A stretch of DNA of 64,000 nt, taken from assembly GCF_006715485.1 (NCBI RefSeq), contig NZ_VFNH01000001.1, positions 1,240,001 to 1,304,000 on the forward strand, given 5' to 3'. The stretch is from Herbaspirillum sp. SJZ107 (lineage in GTDB: Bacteria > Pseudomonadota > Gammaproteobacteria > Burkholderiales > Burkholderiaceae_D). A program made the position numbers and the translations under genes. Of this stretch, positions 15,984 through 26,991 are shown one piece after another. Under the pieces are notes generated by a model. The model ran no database searches. It was not told the DNA's origin and saw only the letters and a program-made list of their open reading frames with translations. Positions within the stretch are counted from its first letter, which is position 1. The number at the start of each line of letters is the position of its first letter.

Positions 15984-18900
15984 ATGACCACGACCACCAC
16001 CTCGTCCGACACCACCACGCTGCCGGCCAACGTCGACAACCTGACCCTGACCGGTGCTGCCGATATCGACGGCACCGGCAATGCGCTGAACAACGTCATC
16101 ACCGGCAATGCCGGCGCCAACGTGCTCGACGGCGCCGGCGGTGCCGACACCCTGGCCGGCGCTGCCGGCGACGATACCTACGTGGTGGACAACGCGGGCG
16201 ACGTGGTCATCGAAAACGCCGGCGAAGGCACGGACAAGGTCCTGTCCGGCGTCAGCTACACGCTGGCCCCGGATGTCGAGAACCTGACCCTGACCGGCGG
16301 CGGCAACATCAGCGGCACCGGCAATGCATTCGACAACACCATCACCGGCAATAACGGCAGCAACGCGCTGTATGGCATGGACGGCAACGATACGCTGGCC
16401 GGTAACGGCGGCAACGACGTGCTCGACGGCGGCCTGGGGGCCGACAAGCTGCAGGGCGGCACCGGCAACGACACCTATGTCGTCGACAATGCCGGCGACG
16501 TGGTGGTGGAGGACGCCTCCGCAGGCAGCGACACGGTGCAGTCGAGCATCGACTACACGCTCGGCGACAACCTCGAGAACCTGACGCTGACCGGCACGGC
16601 CGACCTGAACGGCAATGGCAATGCCCTGGACAACACCATCGCCGGCAACAGCGGCAACAATACGATCGACGCCGGCGCCGGCGCCGACACCGTGTCGGCC
16701 GGGGCCGGCAACGACGTCGTCGGCGGTGGCGACGGCAACGATATCCTGAACGGCGATGGCGGCGACGACCAATTGTCCGGCGGGGCCGGCAACGACAAGC
16801 TGAACGGCGGCGCCGGCGCCGACCGGATGGACGGCGGCACCGGCGACGACACCTACGTCGTCGACAACAGCGGCGACCTCGTCATCGAGAACGCCGACGA
16901 CGGCATCGATACGGTACAGTCGAGCATCGGCTACACGCTCACCGACAACGTCGAGAACCTGGCGCTGACGGGTACGGCGAACATCGACGGCACCGGCAAC
17001 GTACTCGACAACGTCGTCAGCGGCAACGGCGGCGCCAATACGCTGCACGGCCTGGACGGCAACGACACCCTCAACGGCGATGGCGGGGACGACAGCCTGT
17101 TCGGCGATGCCGGCAACGACCTGCTGGATGGCGGCACGGGCGCCGACAGCATGGCGGGCGGCACCGGCGACGACATCTATATCGTCGACCATGGCGGCGA
17201 CGTCGTGACCGAGTTGGCGGGCGAGGGCGTCGACACCGTCCAGTCCAGCGTCAACACCACCCTGAGCGCGAACGTCGAGAACCTGGTCCTGACCGGCGGC
17301 GGCAACATCAGCGGCACCGGCAACGAACTCGATAACGTCATCACCGGCAACGATGGCAGCAACGTGCTGCGCGGCATGGAAGGCAACGACACGCTGGTCG
17401 GCAAGTCCGGCAGCGACGTGCTGGATGGCGGCCTCGGCGCCGACAACATGCAGGGCGGCAGCGGCGAGGACACCTACGTCGTCAATGAGAGCGGCGACAT
17501 CGTCACCGAAGCGGAAAATGCCGGCCTCGACACGGTCCAGTCCAGCATCGATTACACGCTCGGCGCGAATGTCGAGAACCTGACCCTGACCGGCACCGAC
17601 AACCTGGCGGGCACCGGCAATGCCCTGAACAACCTCATCACCGGCAATGGCGGCGACAACCTCGTGTCGGCCGGCGCCGGCAGCGACACGGTGTATGCCG
17701 GTGGCGGCAACGACACCGTCAGCGGCGGCGACGGCAACGATGTCCTCTACGGCGAGGCCGGCGACGACCGTCTGCTGGGCGACGCCGGCAACGACGTGCT
17801 GTATGCCGGCACCGGCAACGACATCGCCGGCGGCGGCGACGGCAACGACGTCCTGTACGGCGAGGCGGGCGACGACCATCTGCTGGGCGACGCCGGCGAC
17901 GACACGCTGAACGGCGGCCTCGGCGGCGACCGGATGGAAGGCGGCGCCGGCAACGATACCTACGTGGTCGACGACAGCGGCGATAGCGTGATCGAAGCAG
18001 CCGGCGAGGGCGTCGATCTCGTGCAGTCGAGCATCACCTACACGCTGACCGACAACGTCGAGAACCTGACCCTGACCGGCAGCGCGGACACCGACGGCAC
18101 CGGCAACGAACTCGACAATATCATCAACGGCAATACCGGCAGCAACGTGCTGAACGGTATGGACGGCAACGACACCATCAACGGCGAGGCCGGCGCCGAC
18201 ACCCTGATCGGCGGCGCGGGCAACGACGTGCTGAACGGCGATGCCGGCGACGACTTCCTGCGCGGCGACGCCGGCAACGACGTCCTCACCGGCGGTGCCG
18301 GCGCCGATACTATGGCGGGCGGCAGCGGCGACGACCTCTACGTGGTCGATAACGTCGCCGACGTCGTGATCGAGAGCCAGGACGAAGGCATCGACACGGT
18401 CCAGTCCGCGGTCAGCTACACGCTGGCCGCCAACGTCGAGAACCTGACGCTGACCGGCCGCGCGGATACCAGCGGCACCGGCAACGGACTGGACAACGTC
18501 ATCACCGGCAACCGCGGCAGCAACGTGTTGAGTGGCCTCGACGGCAACGACACGCTGATCGGCAATGCCGGCAACGACATCCTCGACGGCGGCACGGGCG
18601 CCGACGACATGCAGGGCGGCAGCGGCGACGATACCTATGTGGTCGACCATGCCGGCGACATCGTGACCGAGAGCGCGGGTGACGGTACCGACAACGTCCA
18701 GTCCAGCATCGACTACACGCTGACGGCCAACGTCGAGAACCTGACCCTGACCGGTGCCGACAACCTGTCCGGCAGCGGCAATGCGCTCAACAACATCATC
18801 ACCGGCAACGGCGGCGCCAACACGATCAGCGCCGAAGCGGGCAACGACACGGTGTTCGCCGGCGCGGGCAACGACGTCGTCAGCGGCGGCGACGGCGACG

Positions 18901-21900
18901 ACGTGCTGAACGGCGAAGCCGGCGACGACCAGTTGTTTGGCGACCTCGGCAACGACACGCTGGATGGCGGCGTGGGCGCGGACCGGATGGCCGGCGGGAC
19001 CGGCAACGACCTGTACGTGGTCGACAACGACGGCGACCTGGTGGTGGAAGCCGCCGACGCCGGCACCGACCTGGTGCAGTCGAGCATTACCTACACGCTG
19101 ACCGACAACACCGACAACCTGACCCTGACCGGCGGCGCCGACATCGACGGCAGCGGCAATGCGCTCGACAACATCATCAACGGCAACAGCGGTGCCAACG
19201 TCCTGGACGGCAAGGCCGGCAACGACACGATCTACGGCAACGCCGGCGCCGATACCCTGATCGGCGGCGACGGCAACGACCTGCTGAACGGCGGCGACGG
19301 CGACGACCGCCTGCAAGGCGATGCCGGCAACGACAGGCTCGACGGCGGCGTGGGCGCCGACAGCATGGCCGGCGGCAGCGGCGACGACACCTACATCGTC
19401 GACAACGCCGGCGACCTGGTGGCCGAGCACGCCGGCGAAGGCAGCGACACCGTGCAGTCGAGCGTCAGCAATACCCTCACCGACAACGTCGAGAACCTGA
19501 TCCTGACCGGCTCGGCCAACCTCGATGGCAGCGGCAACGCGCTGGACAACGTCATCACCGGCAACGGCGGCAGCAACGTGCTGAGCGGCATGGGCGGCAA
19601 CGACACGCTGCTCGGCAATGCCGGCGACGACAAGCTGGACGGCGGTACCGGCGCCGACAACATGCAGGGCGGCAGCGGCAACGACACCTACGTGGTCGAC
19701 GACGCCGGGGACCTCGTGGTCGAAGCGGCCGGCGCCGGCGACGACACGGTGCAGTCCAGCATCGACTACACGCTGGGCGAGAACGTCGAGAACCTGACGC
19801 TGACCGGCACCGACAACCTGAACGGCACCGGCAACGCGCTGGCCAATGCGATCGTCGGCAACGCCGGCGCCAACCTGATCGACGGCGGCGCCGGTATCGA
19901 CAGGATGAGCGGCGGCGCCGGCGACGACACGTATATCGTCGATGCCACCGCCGACGTCATCGTCGAAGCGGCGAATGGCGGCTACGACATTGCCTACGCC
20001 AGCGCCAACTACACGCTGAGCGACAACGTCGAAGACCTGGTCCTGACCGGCACCGCCAACCTCAGCGGCACCGGCAACGCCCTCGACAACACGATCACCG
20101 GCAACCCCGGCGACAACGTCCTTTACGGCATGGCAGGCAGCGATCTGCTGATCGGCGGCGCCGGCAACGACACCCTCGACGGCGGCAGCGGTAGCGACAC
20201 GATGCGCGGCGGCACCGGCAACGATACCTACGTGGTCGACAGCGCGGCCGACACTGTGCTCGAAAACGCCGCCGAAGGCACCGACACCGTGCAGTCGGGC
20301 ATCAGCTACACGCTGGGTTCGCATCTGGAAAACCTGATCCTGACCGGCAACGCCAGGCTCGACGGCAGCGGCAACGCGCTGGACAACGTCATCATCGGCA
20401 ACGACGGCAACAATCTGCTGAACGGCATGGACGGCGACGACACGCTGCTCGGCGGTGCGGGCAACGACACCCTGATCGGCGGTGCCGGCGCGGACAGCCT
20501 GCAGGGCGGGGCGGGCGACGACACCTATATCGTGGACGCCGCCGATACCGTGATCGAAGCGGCCGGCGCCGGCACCGACACGGTGCTCTCAAACATCGAC
20601 TACACGCTGAGCGAGAACGTCGAGAACCTGACGCTGGCCGGCAGCGCCGACCTGAACGGCACCGGTAACGCGCTGGCCAACGCGATCGTCGGCACCGCCG
20701 GCGCCAACGTGCTCGACGGCGGCGCCGGTGCCGATACGATGACTGGCGGCGCCGGCGACGACACGTATATTGTCGACGCCACCGCCGACCGCATCGTCGA
20801 AGCGGCCGATGGCGGCCACGACATCGCCTACGCCAGCGCCGACTACACGCTGAGCGACAACGTCGAAAGCCTGGTCCTGGCCGGCACCGCCAATCTCAGC
20901 GGCACCGGCAGCGCCCAGGACAACACGATCACCGGCAACGCCGGCAACAACGTCCTCTCCGGCATGGCCGGCAGCGATGTGCTGATCGGCGGCGCCGGCA
21001 ACGACACCCTCGACGGCGGCAGCGGCAGCGACACGCTGAGCGGCGGCACCGGCAACGATACCTACGTGGTCGACAGCGCGGACGATACCGTGTTCGAGAA
21101 CGCCGCCGAAGGCATCGACACCGTACAGTCGGGCATCAGCTACACGCTGGGTTCAAATCTGGAAAACCTGACCCTGACCGGCAACGCCAGGCTCGACGGC
21201 ACCGGCAACGCGTTCGACAACGTCGTCACCGGCAACGACGGCGACAACGTGCTGAACGGCATGGACGGCAACGACACCCTGGTCGGCGGTGCGGGCAACG
21301 ACACCCTGATCGGTGGCGCCGGCGCCGACAGCCTGCAAGGCGGGGCGGGCGACGACACCTATATCGTGGACGCCGCCGATGCCGTGATCGAAGCGGCCGG
21401 CGCCGGCACCGACACGGTGCTCTCAAACATCGACTACACGCTGAGCGAGAACGTCGAGAACCTGACGCTGACCGGCACCGCCGACCTGAACGGCACCGGT
21501 AACGCGCTGGCCAACGCGATCGTCGGCACCGCCGGCGCCAACGTGCTCGACGGCGGCGCCGGCGCCGATACGATGACCGGCGGCGCAGGCGACGACACCT
21601 ACATCGTCGACAACGCCAGCGACGTGGTCGTGGAAGCGGCCGGCGAAGGCAGCGACACCGTGCTGGCCAGCGCCAGCTACGCGCTGGGCGCCAACGTCGA
21701 GAGCCTGGTCCTGATCGGTAGCGCGGATAGTATGGGTGTCGGCAACGCCGGCGACAACACCATCACCGGCAACAGCGGCGCCAACACGCTCGATGGCGGC
21801 CTGGGCGCCGACCTGCTGTACGGCGGCGCGGGCAACGACACCCTGATCGGCGGCGCAGGCGACGACACCCTCGACGGCGGCACCGGCGGCGACGCGCTGC

Positions 21901-24605
21901 AGGGCGGCGCCGGCAACGACATCTATATGGTGGACAACAGCGCCGACACGATCGTCGAAACGGCCGACGGCGGCACCGATACCGTGCATGCTGGCGTCAG
22001 TTACACGCTGTCCGCGCACGTGGAAGCGCTGGTCCTGACCGGCACCGGCAACCTCGACGGCACCGGCAACGCGCAGGATAACGTCGTCACCGGCACGGGC
22101 GGCGACAACGTGCTGGCCGGCATGGATGGCAACGATACGCTGGCGGGCATGGACGGCAACGATACGCTGGCCGGCGGCGCCGGCGACGACCTGCTGCTCG
22201 GCGGCGCGGGCAACGACACTTACGTGTTCCGCGCCGGCGACGGCAACGACCGCGTCGTCGACGCCCAGGGCAGCGACACGCTGTACGTGGGCGGTGGCCT
22301 GACCCTGGCCGACCTGCTGGCCGAACGGGAAGGGAACGACCTGGTGCTGACCGCGGCGGAGGCCGGCAACCGTATCGTGCTGACCGACTGGCTCAGCCAG
22401 GCCGAAGGCGTCTCGCGCATCGTGTTCGACGACGGCACGGCGCTCGACAAGGCAGGCATCCGCGCGCTCTACAACACCGCGCCGACCGCCGTCGCCGATA
22501 GCGTCGTCGTGCACGAGGACGGCGGCCTGTTCGCGGCGCCGGTCACCCAGTTGCTGGCCAACGATATCGACCCGGATGACGGCGACGTGGTCCGTGTCAT
22601 CTCGGTCGGGTCGTCGGCCGTCGGTGCCATCGTGTCGCTGAACGGCGATACCGTCGGCTACGACATCGGCGCCGCCTACCAGGAGCTGGCCGAAGGCGAG
22701 GTGCTCAACGACAGTTTCACCTACACCATCGCCGACGCGCTGGGCGAGACCTCGAGCGCGACCGTCGAGGTCCAGATCGTCGGCAGGAATGACGCCGCGA
22801 TTGTCGCCGCCGATACCGCGGCCGTGACCGAGGACAGCGCGATCGTCGCCAGCGGCAACGTGCTCGCCAACGACAGCGACGTCGACAAAGGCACCGTGCT
22901 GCAGGTGGCCGCCCCCGGCACCTATGCGGGCGTCTACGGCGCGCTCGCCATCGCGCAGGACGGCAGCTACACGTATACGCTGGATAGGAACGCCGCCAAC
23001 GTCCAGGCACTGGCCCAGGGCCAGGTCGTGACCGACAGCTTCGCGTACGTCGCGACCGACGGCCTGCTGGGCGTCGCGTCCACGCTGGCGGTCACGGTCA
23101 CCGGCACCAACGACGCGCCGGTCGTGGCGCTCGACAGCGCCCAGGTGAGCGAAGACGGCGCGCTCGCCGCCGGCGGCAACGTGCTTGCCAACGACCGCGA
23201 CATCGACAGCGCGTCGCTGACCGTGGCGGCGCCGGGCACCTACGCCGGCACCTACGGCAGCCTGACCCTGGCGCAGGACGGCAGCTACACCTACAGCCTG
23301 AACAACGGCGGCGCCAACGTGCAGGCGCTGGCCGCAGGGCAGTCGGTGGTGGACAGCTTCGCCTACGCCGCCACCGACGGCATCGACGCCACGGCATCGC
23401 GCCTGGACATCACCGTCAGCGGCGCCAACGACGCGCCGGTGGTGAGCTTCGACAGCGCCCAGGTCACGCACAAGCTGGCGCCATCGGCCACCGGGAACGT
23501 CCTGGCGAACGACCATGATGTCGATCACGGCAGCGTCTTGAGCGTCGCATCGAGCGGCACCCTCGCCGGCCAATACGGCTCGCTGGTGCTGCAGCAGGAC
23601 GGCAGCTATGTCTACAACCTGAACGACGGCGCCGCCAACGTCCGGGCGCTGGGCCGCGCCGAGTCGGCCGTCGACCACTTCGCGTACGTCGTGACCGACG
23701 GCAGCGCCAAGGTGAGCTCGACGCTCGACGTCACCGTCCACGGCAGCAACGACGCACCGGTCGTGGCGCTGCCATTGGCCGACCGCAACCTGACCTTCAA
23801 CAAGGCGTTCGCCTTCGCGATGCCGGCCAGGACCTTCGTCGACGTCGACAAGGGCGACACGCTGACCTACACCGCCACCCTGGCCGACGGATCGAAGCTG
23901 CCGTCGTGGCTGAAGTTCAATGCGGACACCGGTGTGTTCTCCGGCACCACGCCGAAGTCCATCGGCTCGATCGACGTCAAGGTCACGGCAACCGACAAGG
24001 TCGCGGCCACCGGCAGCACCGCCGGCAGCCTGTCGGTATCGGACGTGTTCACGCTGTCGGTCAGCCACGGCAACGAGGGCCTCGGCAATGGCTGGGACGC
24101 GCCGCCGCCGGGACACGACCAGGACCATAACGACGGTCCCGGCACCAGCCCCGGCAACCCGGGTTCGAAAGGTGGCTGCAATGCGCCGCTGCCGAAGCCG
24201 GGTAGCAACGGTGCGAACGCCGTGCTGAGCCTGGCCGTGGAGATCGACACGCCGCGCGGCGAAGCCGGCATCAAGCTGGCGATCCCCGCCTACCTGACCC
24301 CGAGCCAGCTGAGCAGCCTGGGCGGGCCATCGGGCAGCATGGGCAACACCGTGTCGGCGTCGCAGACCTTCGGCAACTGGCTCGCGGTCGACTTCGCGGT
24401 GTCGGCCGCGGTCGCGGACCAGAAGACCCTGGCCGCGCTCGCCGATCACGGCGGTATCGACGTGACGGTGGTCAGCAAGGCGACGGCCGGTTACCTGGGC
24501 TCGACCTCGGCCATCGGCACCAGCCCGCTGTCGCTGAACGCATGCTCCGGCACCGACCTCAAGGGTTTCGAGGGCCTGGGCCAGGGCGTCAAGAAAATCA
24601 AGTAA
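15984..24605 (+). CDS. Giant RTX-like calcium-binding repeat protein with VCBS/cadherin-like domains (type I secretion substrate)
   Basis: 2873 residues with no signal peptide; ATG preceded by AGG. Residues about 16-2078 hold 20 tandem units of 81-160 residues. Each has an NVENLTLTG beta strand, a [13 protein letters not shown] turn, one to several hemolysin-type GGxGxDxLxG nonapeptides and a [14 protein letters not shown] segment. An RTX-related domain follows ([14 protein letters not shown] to [17 protein letters not shown], about 2075-2165), then four VCBS/cadherin-like repeats (each ending near NDAPVV, about 2165-2585), a dystroglycan-type cadherin-like domain ([19 protein letters not shown]), a Gly/Pro/Asn linker, and a C-terminal 120-residue module of unknown type. 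Likely a cell-surface or released adhesin that folds on binding Ca2+. Confidence 0.93.
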   Translation: MTTTTTSSDTTTLPANVDNLTLTGAADIDGTGNALNNVITGNAGANVLDGAGGADTLAGAAGDDTYVVDNAGDVVIENAGEGTDKVLSGVSYTLAPDVENLTLTGGGNISGTGNAFDNTITGNNGSNALYGMDGNDTLAGNGGNDVLDGGLGADKLQGGTGNDTYVVDNAGDVVVEDASAGSDTVQSSIDYTLGDNLENLTLTGTADLNGNGNALDNTIAGNSGNNTIDAGAGADTVSAGAGNDVVGGGDGNDILNGDGGDDQLSGGAGNDKLNGGAGADRMDGGTGDDTYVVDNSGDLVIENADDGIDTVQSSIGYTLTDNVENLALTGTANIDGTGNVLDNVVSGNGGANTLHGLDGNDTLNGDGGDDSLFGDAGNDLLDGGTGADSMAGGTGDDIYIVDHGGDVVTELAGEGVDTVQSSVNTTLSANVENLVLTGGGNISGTGNELDNVITGNDGSNVLRGMEGNDTLVGKSGSDVLDGGLGADNMQGGSGEDTYVVNESGDIVTEAENAGLDTVQSSIDYTLGANVENLTLTGTDNLAGTGNALNNLITGNGGDNLVSAGAGSDTVYAGGGNDTVSGGDGNDVLYGEAGDDRLLGDAGNDVLYAGTGNDIAGGGDGNDVLYGEAGDDHLLGDAGDDTLNGGLGGDRMEGGAGNDTYVVDDSGDSVIEAAGEGVDLVQSSITYTLTDNVENLTLTGSADTDGTGNELDNIINGNTGSNVLNGMDGNDTINGEAGADTLIGGAGNDVLNGDAGDDFLRGDAGNDVLTGGAGADTMAGGSGDDLYVVDNVADVVIESQDEGIDTVQSAVSYTLAANVENLTLTGRADTSGTGNGLDNVITGNRGSNVLSGLDGNDTLIGNAGNDILDGGTGADDMQGGSGDDTYVVDHAGDIVTESAGDGTDNVQSSIDYTLTANVENLTLTGADNLSGSGNALNNIITGNGGANTISAEAGNDTVFAGAGNDVVSGGDGDDVLNGEAGDDQLFGDLGNDTLDGGVGADRMAGGTGNDLYVVDNDGDLVVEAADAGTDLVQSSITYTLTDNTDNLTLTGGADIDGSGNALDNIINGNSGANVLDGKAGNDTIYGNAGADTLIGGDGNDLLNGGDGDDRLQGDAGNDRLDGGVGADSMAGGSGDDTYIVDNAGDLVAEHAGEGSDTVQSSVSNTLTDNVENLILTGSANLDGSGNALDNVITGNGGSNVLSGMGGNDTLLGNAGDDKLDGGTGADNMQGGSGNDTYVVDDAGDLVVEAAGAGDDTVQSSIDYTLGENVENLTLTGTDNLNGTGNALANAIVGNAGANLIDGGAGIDRMSGGAGDDTYIVDATADVIVEAANGGYDIAYASANYTLSDNVEDLVLTGTANLSGTGNALDNTITGNPGDNVLYGMAGSDLLIGGAGNDTLDGGSGSDTMRGGTGNDTYVVDSAADTVLENAAEGTDTVQSGISYTLGSHLENLILTGNARLDGSGNALDNVIIGNDGNNLLNGMDGDDTLLGGAGNDTLIGGAGADSLQGGAGDDTYIVDAADTVIEAAGAGTDTVLSNIDYTLSENVENLTLAGSADLNGTGNALANAIVGTAGANVLDGGAGADTMTGGAGDDTYIVDATADRIVEAADGGHDIAYASADYTLSDNVESLVLAGTANLSGTGSAQDNTITGNAGNNVLSGMAGSDVLIGGAGNDTLDGGSGSDTLSGGTGNDTYVVDSADDTVFENAAEGIDTVQSGISYTLGSNLENLTLTGNARLDGTGNAFDNVVTGNDGDNVLNGMDGNDTLVGGAGNDTLIGGAGADSLQGGAGDDTYIVDAADAVIEAAGAGTDTVLSNIDYTLSENVENLTLTGTADLNGTGNALANAIVGTAGANVLDGGAGADTMTGGAGDDTYIVDNASDVVVEAAGEGSDTVLASASYALGANVESLVLIGSADSMGVGNAGDNTITGNSGANTLDGGLGADLLYGGAGNDTLIGGAGDDTLDGGTGGDALQGGAGNDIYMVDNSADTIVETADGGTDTVHAGVSYTLSAHVEALVLTGTGNLDGTGNAQDNVVTGTGGDNVLAGMDGNDTLAGMDGNDTLAGGAGDDLLLGGAGNDTYVFRAGDGNDRVVDAQGSDTLYVGGGLTLADLLAEREGNDLVLTAAEAGNRIVLTDWLSQAEGVSRIVFDDGTALDKAGIRALYNTAPTAVADSVVVHEDGGLFAAPVTQLLANDIDPDDGDVVRVISVGSSAVGAIVSLNGDTVGYDIGAAYQELAEGEVLNDSFTYTIADALGETSSATVEVQIVGRNDAAIVAADTAAVTEDSAIVASGNVLANDSDVDKGTVLQVAAPGTYAGVYGALAIAQDGSYTYTLDRNAANVQALAQGQVVTDSFAYVATDGLLGVASTLAVTVTGTNDAPVVALDSAQVSEDGALAAGGNVLANDRDIDSASLTVAAPGTYAGTYGSLTLAQDGSYTYSLNNGGANVQALAAGQSVVDSFAYAATDGIDATASRLDITVSGANDAPVVSFDSAQVTHKLAPSATGNVLANDHDVDHGSVLSVASSGTLAGQYGSLVLQQDGSYVYNLNDGAANVRALGRAESAVDHFAYVVTDGSAKVSSTLDVTVHGSNDAPVVALPLADRNLTFNKAFAFAMPARTFVDVDKGDTLTYTATLADGSKLPSWLKFNADTGVFSGTTPKSIGSIDVKVTATDKVAATGSTAGSLSVSDVFTLSVSHGNEGLGNGWDAPPPGHDQDHNDGPGTSPGNPGSKGGCNAPLPKPGSNGANAVLSLAVEIDTPRGEAGIKLAIPAYLTPSQLSSLGGPSGSMGNTVSASQTFGNWLAVDFAVSAAVADQKTLAALADHGGIDVTVVSKATAGYLGSTSAIGTSPLSLNACSGTDLKGFEGLGQGVKKIK
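16029..22220 (+). repeat. Twenty-unit tandem repeat array coding for the RTX region
   Basis: Twenty units beginning with variants of NVENLTLTG. Unit length varies with the number of GGxGxDxxx nonapeptides; the sixth unit is longest (about 160 residues). The ending IDYTL recurs in units 2, 5, 8, 11, 14 and 17, that is every third unit. The array is therefore built from a three-unit super-repeat. Confidence 0.85.
19768..21640 (+). repeat. 834-bp super-repeat, two copies plus a partial third
   Basis: The landmark ATCGTCGGC in [10 protein letters not shown] occurs at 19851, 20685 and 21519, exactly 834 bases apart each time. 834 bases is 278 codons, equal to three units of 81, 99 and 98 residues. 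Copies are near-identical at DNA level, more so than the units upstream, which points to recent duplication or homogenisation. Confidence 0.85.
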
Positions 24606-24622
24606 ACAAGTAAGCAAGGGCA

Positions 24623-25978
24623 ATGAAAAAATCCACATCCCAAGCGCCGGCGAACGTGCTCGATTTCTCGCCGCCGCTGCTGCGATTGCAGGCGTCGGCG
24701 CCCAACCCGCTCGGCGGCAAGGTGCTCTGGACGCTGTTGCTGCTGCTGGCCGGGCTGGTCGTCTGGGCGGTGCTGGGGCGGCTCGACATCGTCGCGGTCG
24801 CCGAGGGCAAGCTGGTCCCGCAGACTTACGTGAAGATCGTGCAGCCGTCCGAATCGGGCATCGTCAAGGACATCCTGGTGCGCGAAGGCGACCCGGTGCG
24901 CGCCGGCCAGGTGCTGATGCGGATGGATACATTGATCACCGATGCCGACGCCACCGCGATCCAGGCCGACCTGGATCGCAAGCGCCTGACCTTGCGCCGC
25001 GTGGACGCCGAGCTGGCCGACGTGCCCTTCCAGGCGCAGCCGAACGATCCGCCGCACCTGGCCGCCGCGGTGCAGGCGCAGTACCGGGCCAACCGCGCGG
25101 CCTTCCAGGCGGCACTCTCGGAAGAGAAGAGCCGCCTGGCGAAAGCCAAGCAGGACATGGCCGCAGCCCTCCAGATCGAGCGCAAGTTCAGCGAGGTCCT
25201 GCCGCACTACCGCGAACAGGAACAGGCGTTCGAACGGCTTGGCAAGGCCGGTTACGCCGGCGGCGTCATGGTCAGCGACAAGAAGCGCGAACGGATCGAG
25301 AAGGAGGAAGAACTCGCCACGCAGGCGCACATGATCGAATCGGCCCGGGCCGGCGTGCAGCAATCGGAAATGAAGCTGGTCCAGATCGATTCCGACTACC
25401 GCCGCCAGCTGCATACCGAGCGCGACGAAGCCCAGAGCGCGTTCGACAAGCTGTCGCAGGAACTGGCCAAGCAGACCCATCGCAAGGAATTGCTGGAACT
25501 GAAAGCCACCCAGGACAGCGTCGTGAAGGACCTCGCCACCCATTCGATCGGCACCGTGGTGCAGCCGGGGACCGTACTGCTGACCCTCGTGCCGCGCCAC
25601 GAAACCCTGCGCGCCGAGGTCTGGCTGTCGAACGAGGATATCGGCTTCGTGAAAAAAGGCCAGAAGGTGCGGCTGAAATTTGCCGCCTTCCCGTTCCAGA
25701 AATACGGCATGGTCGAAGGCACGGTGGAGCACATCGGGGCGGACGCGGTGGACAGCACGAATGGCGCGCCGGCCGAAAAGGCGGGCGCGACGTCGGGAGC
25801 GACCTACAAGGCGCTGGTCGCGCTGAGGGCTGCGCAGCTCGAAGCCGACGGCGAGCGCTTCGCGCTGGCCGCCGGCATGCAGGCGAACGCCGAGATCCTG
25901 CTCGGGACGCGGACCGTGCTCGAGTACCTGCTGTCGCCGGTCCAGAAGGCCTGGCACGAATCCGGCCGCGAACGCTGA
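24623..25978 (+). CDS. Type I secretion membrane fusion protein, HlyD type
   Basis: 451 residues, 17 bases after the RTX gene. A short cytoplasmic N-terminus precedes one membrane helix (about 34-52, VLWTLLLLLAGLVVWAVLG). A lipoyl/barrel-sandwich half follows (GKLVPQTYVKIVQPSESGIV), then a long coiled coil (about 100-295) and the HlyD C-terminal beta-barrel (HSIGTVVQPGTVLLTLVP, VWLSNEDIGFVKKGQKVRLK). It bridges the inner-membrane exporter to a TolC-type channel. Gene order exporter-substrate-adaptor suggests a dedicated one-substrate system. Confidence 0.95.
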   Translation: MKKSTSQAPANVLDFSPPLLRLQASAPNPLGGKVLWTLLLLLAGLVVWAVLGRLDIVAVAEGKLVPQTYVKIVQPSESGIVKDILVREGDPVRAGQVLMRMDTLITDADATAIQADLDRKRLTLRRVDAELADVPFQAQPNDPPHLAAAVQAQYRANRAAFQAALSEEKSRLAKAKQDMAAALQIERKFSEVLPHYREQEQAFERLGKAGYAGGVMVSDKKRERIEKEEELATQAHMIESARAGVQQSEMKLVQIDSDYRRQLHTERDEAQSAFDKLSQELAKQTHRKELLELKATQDSVVKDLATHSIGTVVQPGTVLLTLVPRHETLRAEVWLSNEDIGFVKKGQKVRLKFAAFPFQKYGMVEGTVEHIGADAVDSTNGAPAEKAGATSGATYKALVALRAAQLEADGERFALAAGMQANAEILLGTRTVLEYLLSPVQKAWHESGRER

Positions 25979-26000
25979 GCGCGGCTCCAGCGCGCCCTGG

Positions 26001-26363
26001 TCACACCGGCATCGGCCGGTTGTTGTTCAGGTCGAGGAAGCCGCGGATGATGCGGTAAGCCATCCAGATCCAGGCAAGCCCCCAGATCGCCCACGCGATC
26101 GGAATGCCGATAAAGGTGAAGAAGATCACGGTGGCGATCGCGAACCAGATCGCATACCACCAGAACGAGCGGATCATCCAGGTATGGTGGCTGTAGACCA
26201 TGGTCCCGGCGGTGTCCGGGCGCTTCACGTAGTTGACGAGCAGCACCAGGATCGACAGCATCCCCGCCGAGAAGAAGAAGGTGAGGGCGTGCGCGACGTA
26301 CAGGATGCGTGCGAACTGCTTGGCATCCTCGACTCCGCGTTCATAGACGAGTTCCTGCGACAT
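26001..26363 (-). CDS. Small membrane protein (DUF4870-like)
   Basis: 120 residues; RBS AGGAGAG about 6 bases before the ATG. Three or four hydrophobic segments (ILYVAHALTFFFSAGMLSIL, WWYAIWFAIATVIFFTFIG, IPIAWAIWGLAWIWMAYRII) and the YVKRPDTAGTMVYSHHTWMI loop resemble short transmembrane proteins related to DUF4870. Located 50 bases downstream of trxC in the same direction, so possibly cotranscribed. Converges with the HlyD-type gene. Function not known. Confidence 0.75.
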   Translation of the reverse strand: MSQELVYERGVEDAKQFARILYVAHALTFFFSAGMLSILVLLVNYVKRPDTAGTMVYSHHTWMIRSFWWYAIWFAIATVIFFTFIGIPIAWAIWGLAWIWMAYRIIRGFLDLNNNRPMPV

Positions 26364-26413
26364 GGTGCTCTCCTGTAAATATCAAGTTGCCTGAATGATA
26401 ACCCATCCGCGCA

Positions 26414-26869
26414 TCAGGCGGCGCGCGTCCGCGACCGCATCTGCGCCGCTACCCAAGCCGTGATATTGCCCGCATCCATCGCACCGGCCTGGCGCGCAAT
26501 CTCCTTGCCTCCCTGGAACAGCGCCAGCGTCGGGATGCTGCGGATGCCGAAGCGCGCGGCCAGGTCCTGCGAGGCCTCGGTGTCGACCTTCAGCAGGCGC
26601 ACCTGCGGTTCCAGCCGGCCGGCGGCCTGCTGGTAGGCCGGCGCCATCATCTTGCACGGCCCGCACCAGGCGGCCCAGAAATCGACCAGCACCGGAATGT
26701 CGTTGCGGCCCACGTGTTTCTCGAAACGCGCGCTGCTGACGTCGAGCGGCGCGCCGGTGAACAGTGCCTTGCTGCACTTGCCGCAGACCGGCTGGTCGGC
26801 CAGGCGTTCGCCGGCGACGCGGTTGACGACGTCGCAATGCGGACAAACGATGTGAAGTGGATCGGCCAT
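26414..26869 (-). CDS. trxC: Thioredoxin 2 (TrxC)
   Basis: 151 residues. The N-terminal zinc-binding extension has two CxxC pairs (C9/C12 in CPHC and C29/C32 in CGKC), which distinguishes TrxC from TrxA. The thioredoxin active site is WCGPC (C69, C72) within VLVDFWAAWCGPCKMM, and the cis-proline is in RSIPTLALFQGG. Cytosolic disulfide reductase, in E. coli induced by OxyR under oxidative stress; no OxyR site was identified here. Full length. Confidence 0.96.
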   Translation of the reverse strand: MADPLHIVCPHCDVVNRVAGERLADQPVCGKCSKALFTGAPLDVSSARFEKHVGRNDIPVLVDFWAAWCGPCKMMAPAYQQAAGRLEPQVRLLKVDTEASQDLAARFGIRSIPTLALFQGGKEIARQAGAMDAGNITAWVAAQMRSRTRAA

Positions 26870-26991
26870 GTTTTATCCTCCATAGTCATGATGCATTTAT
26901 TCTAAGCCTTGCGGGTGGCCGGCGTGCGCCGTCAACTGGACCTTTCGTCATAGAATCGGCTTCCGGGCGCTTGCCCTCAAGATAAGAGCAG

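Noticed and set aside
15936..20324. 1462-codon minus-strand open frame
   Set aside because: Mirror image of the RTX repeats with no RBS or domain; composition is what the complementary strand of Gly/Asp-rich codons gives.
16029..22220. CRISPR array
   Set aside because: The repeats are coding, long, in frame and without regular short spacers.
21423..24638. 1071-codon minus-strand open frame
   Set aside because: Same reason: antisense to the RTX and VCBS region; the plus frame has recognised domains.
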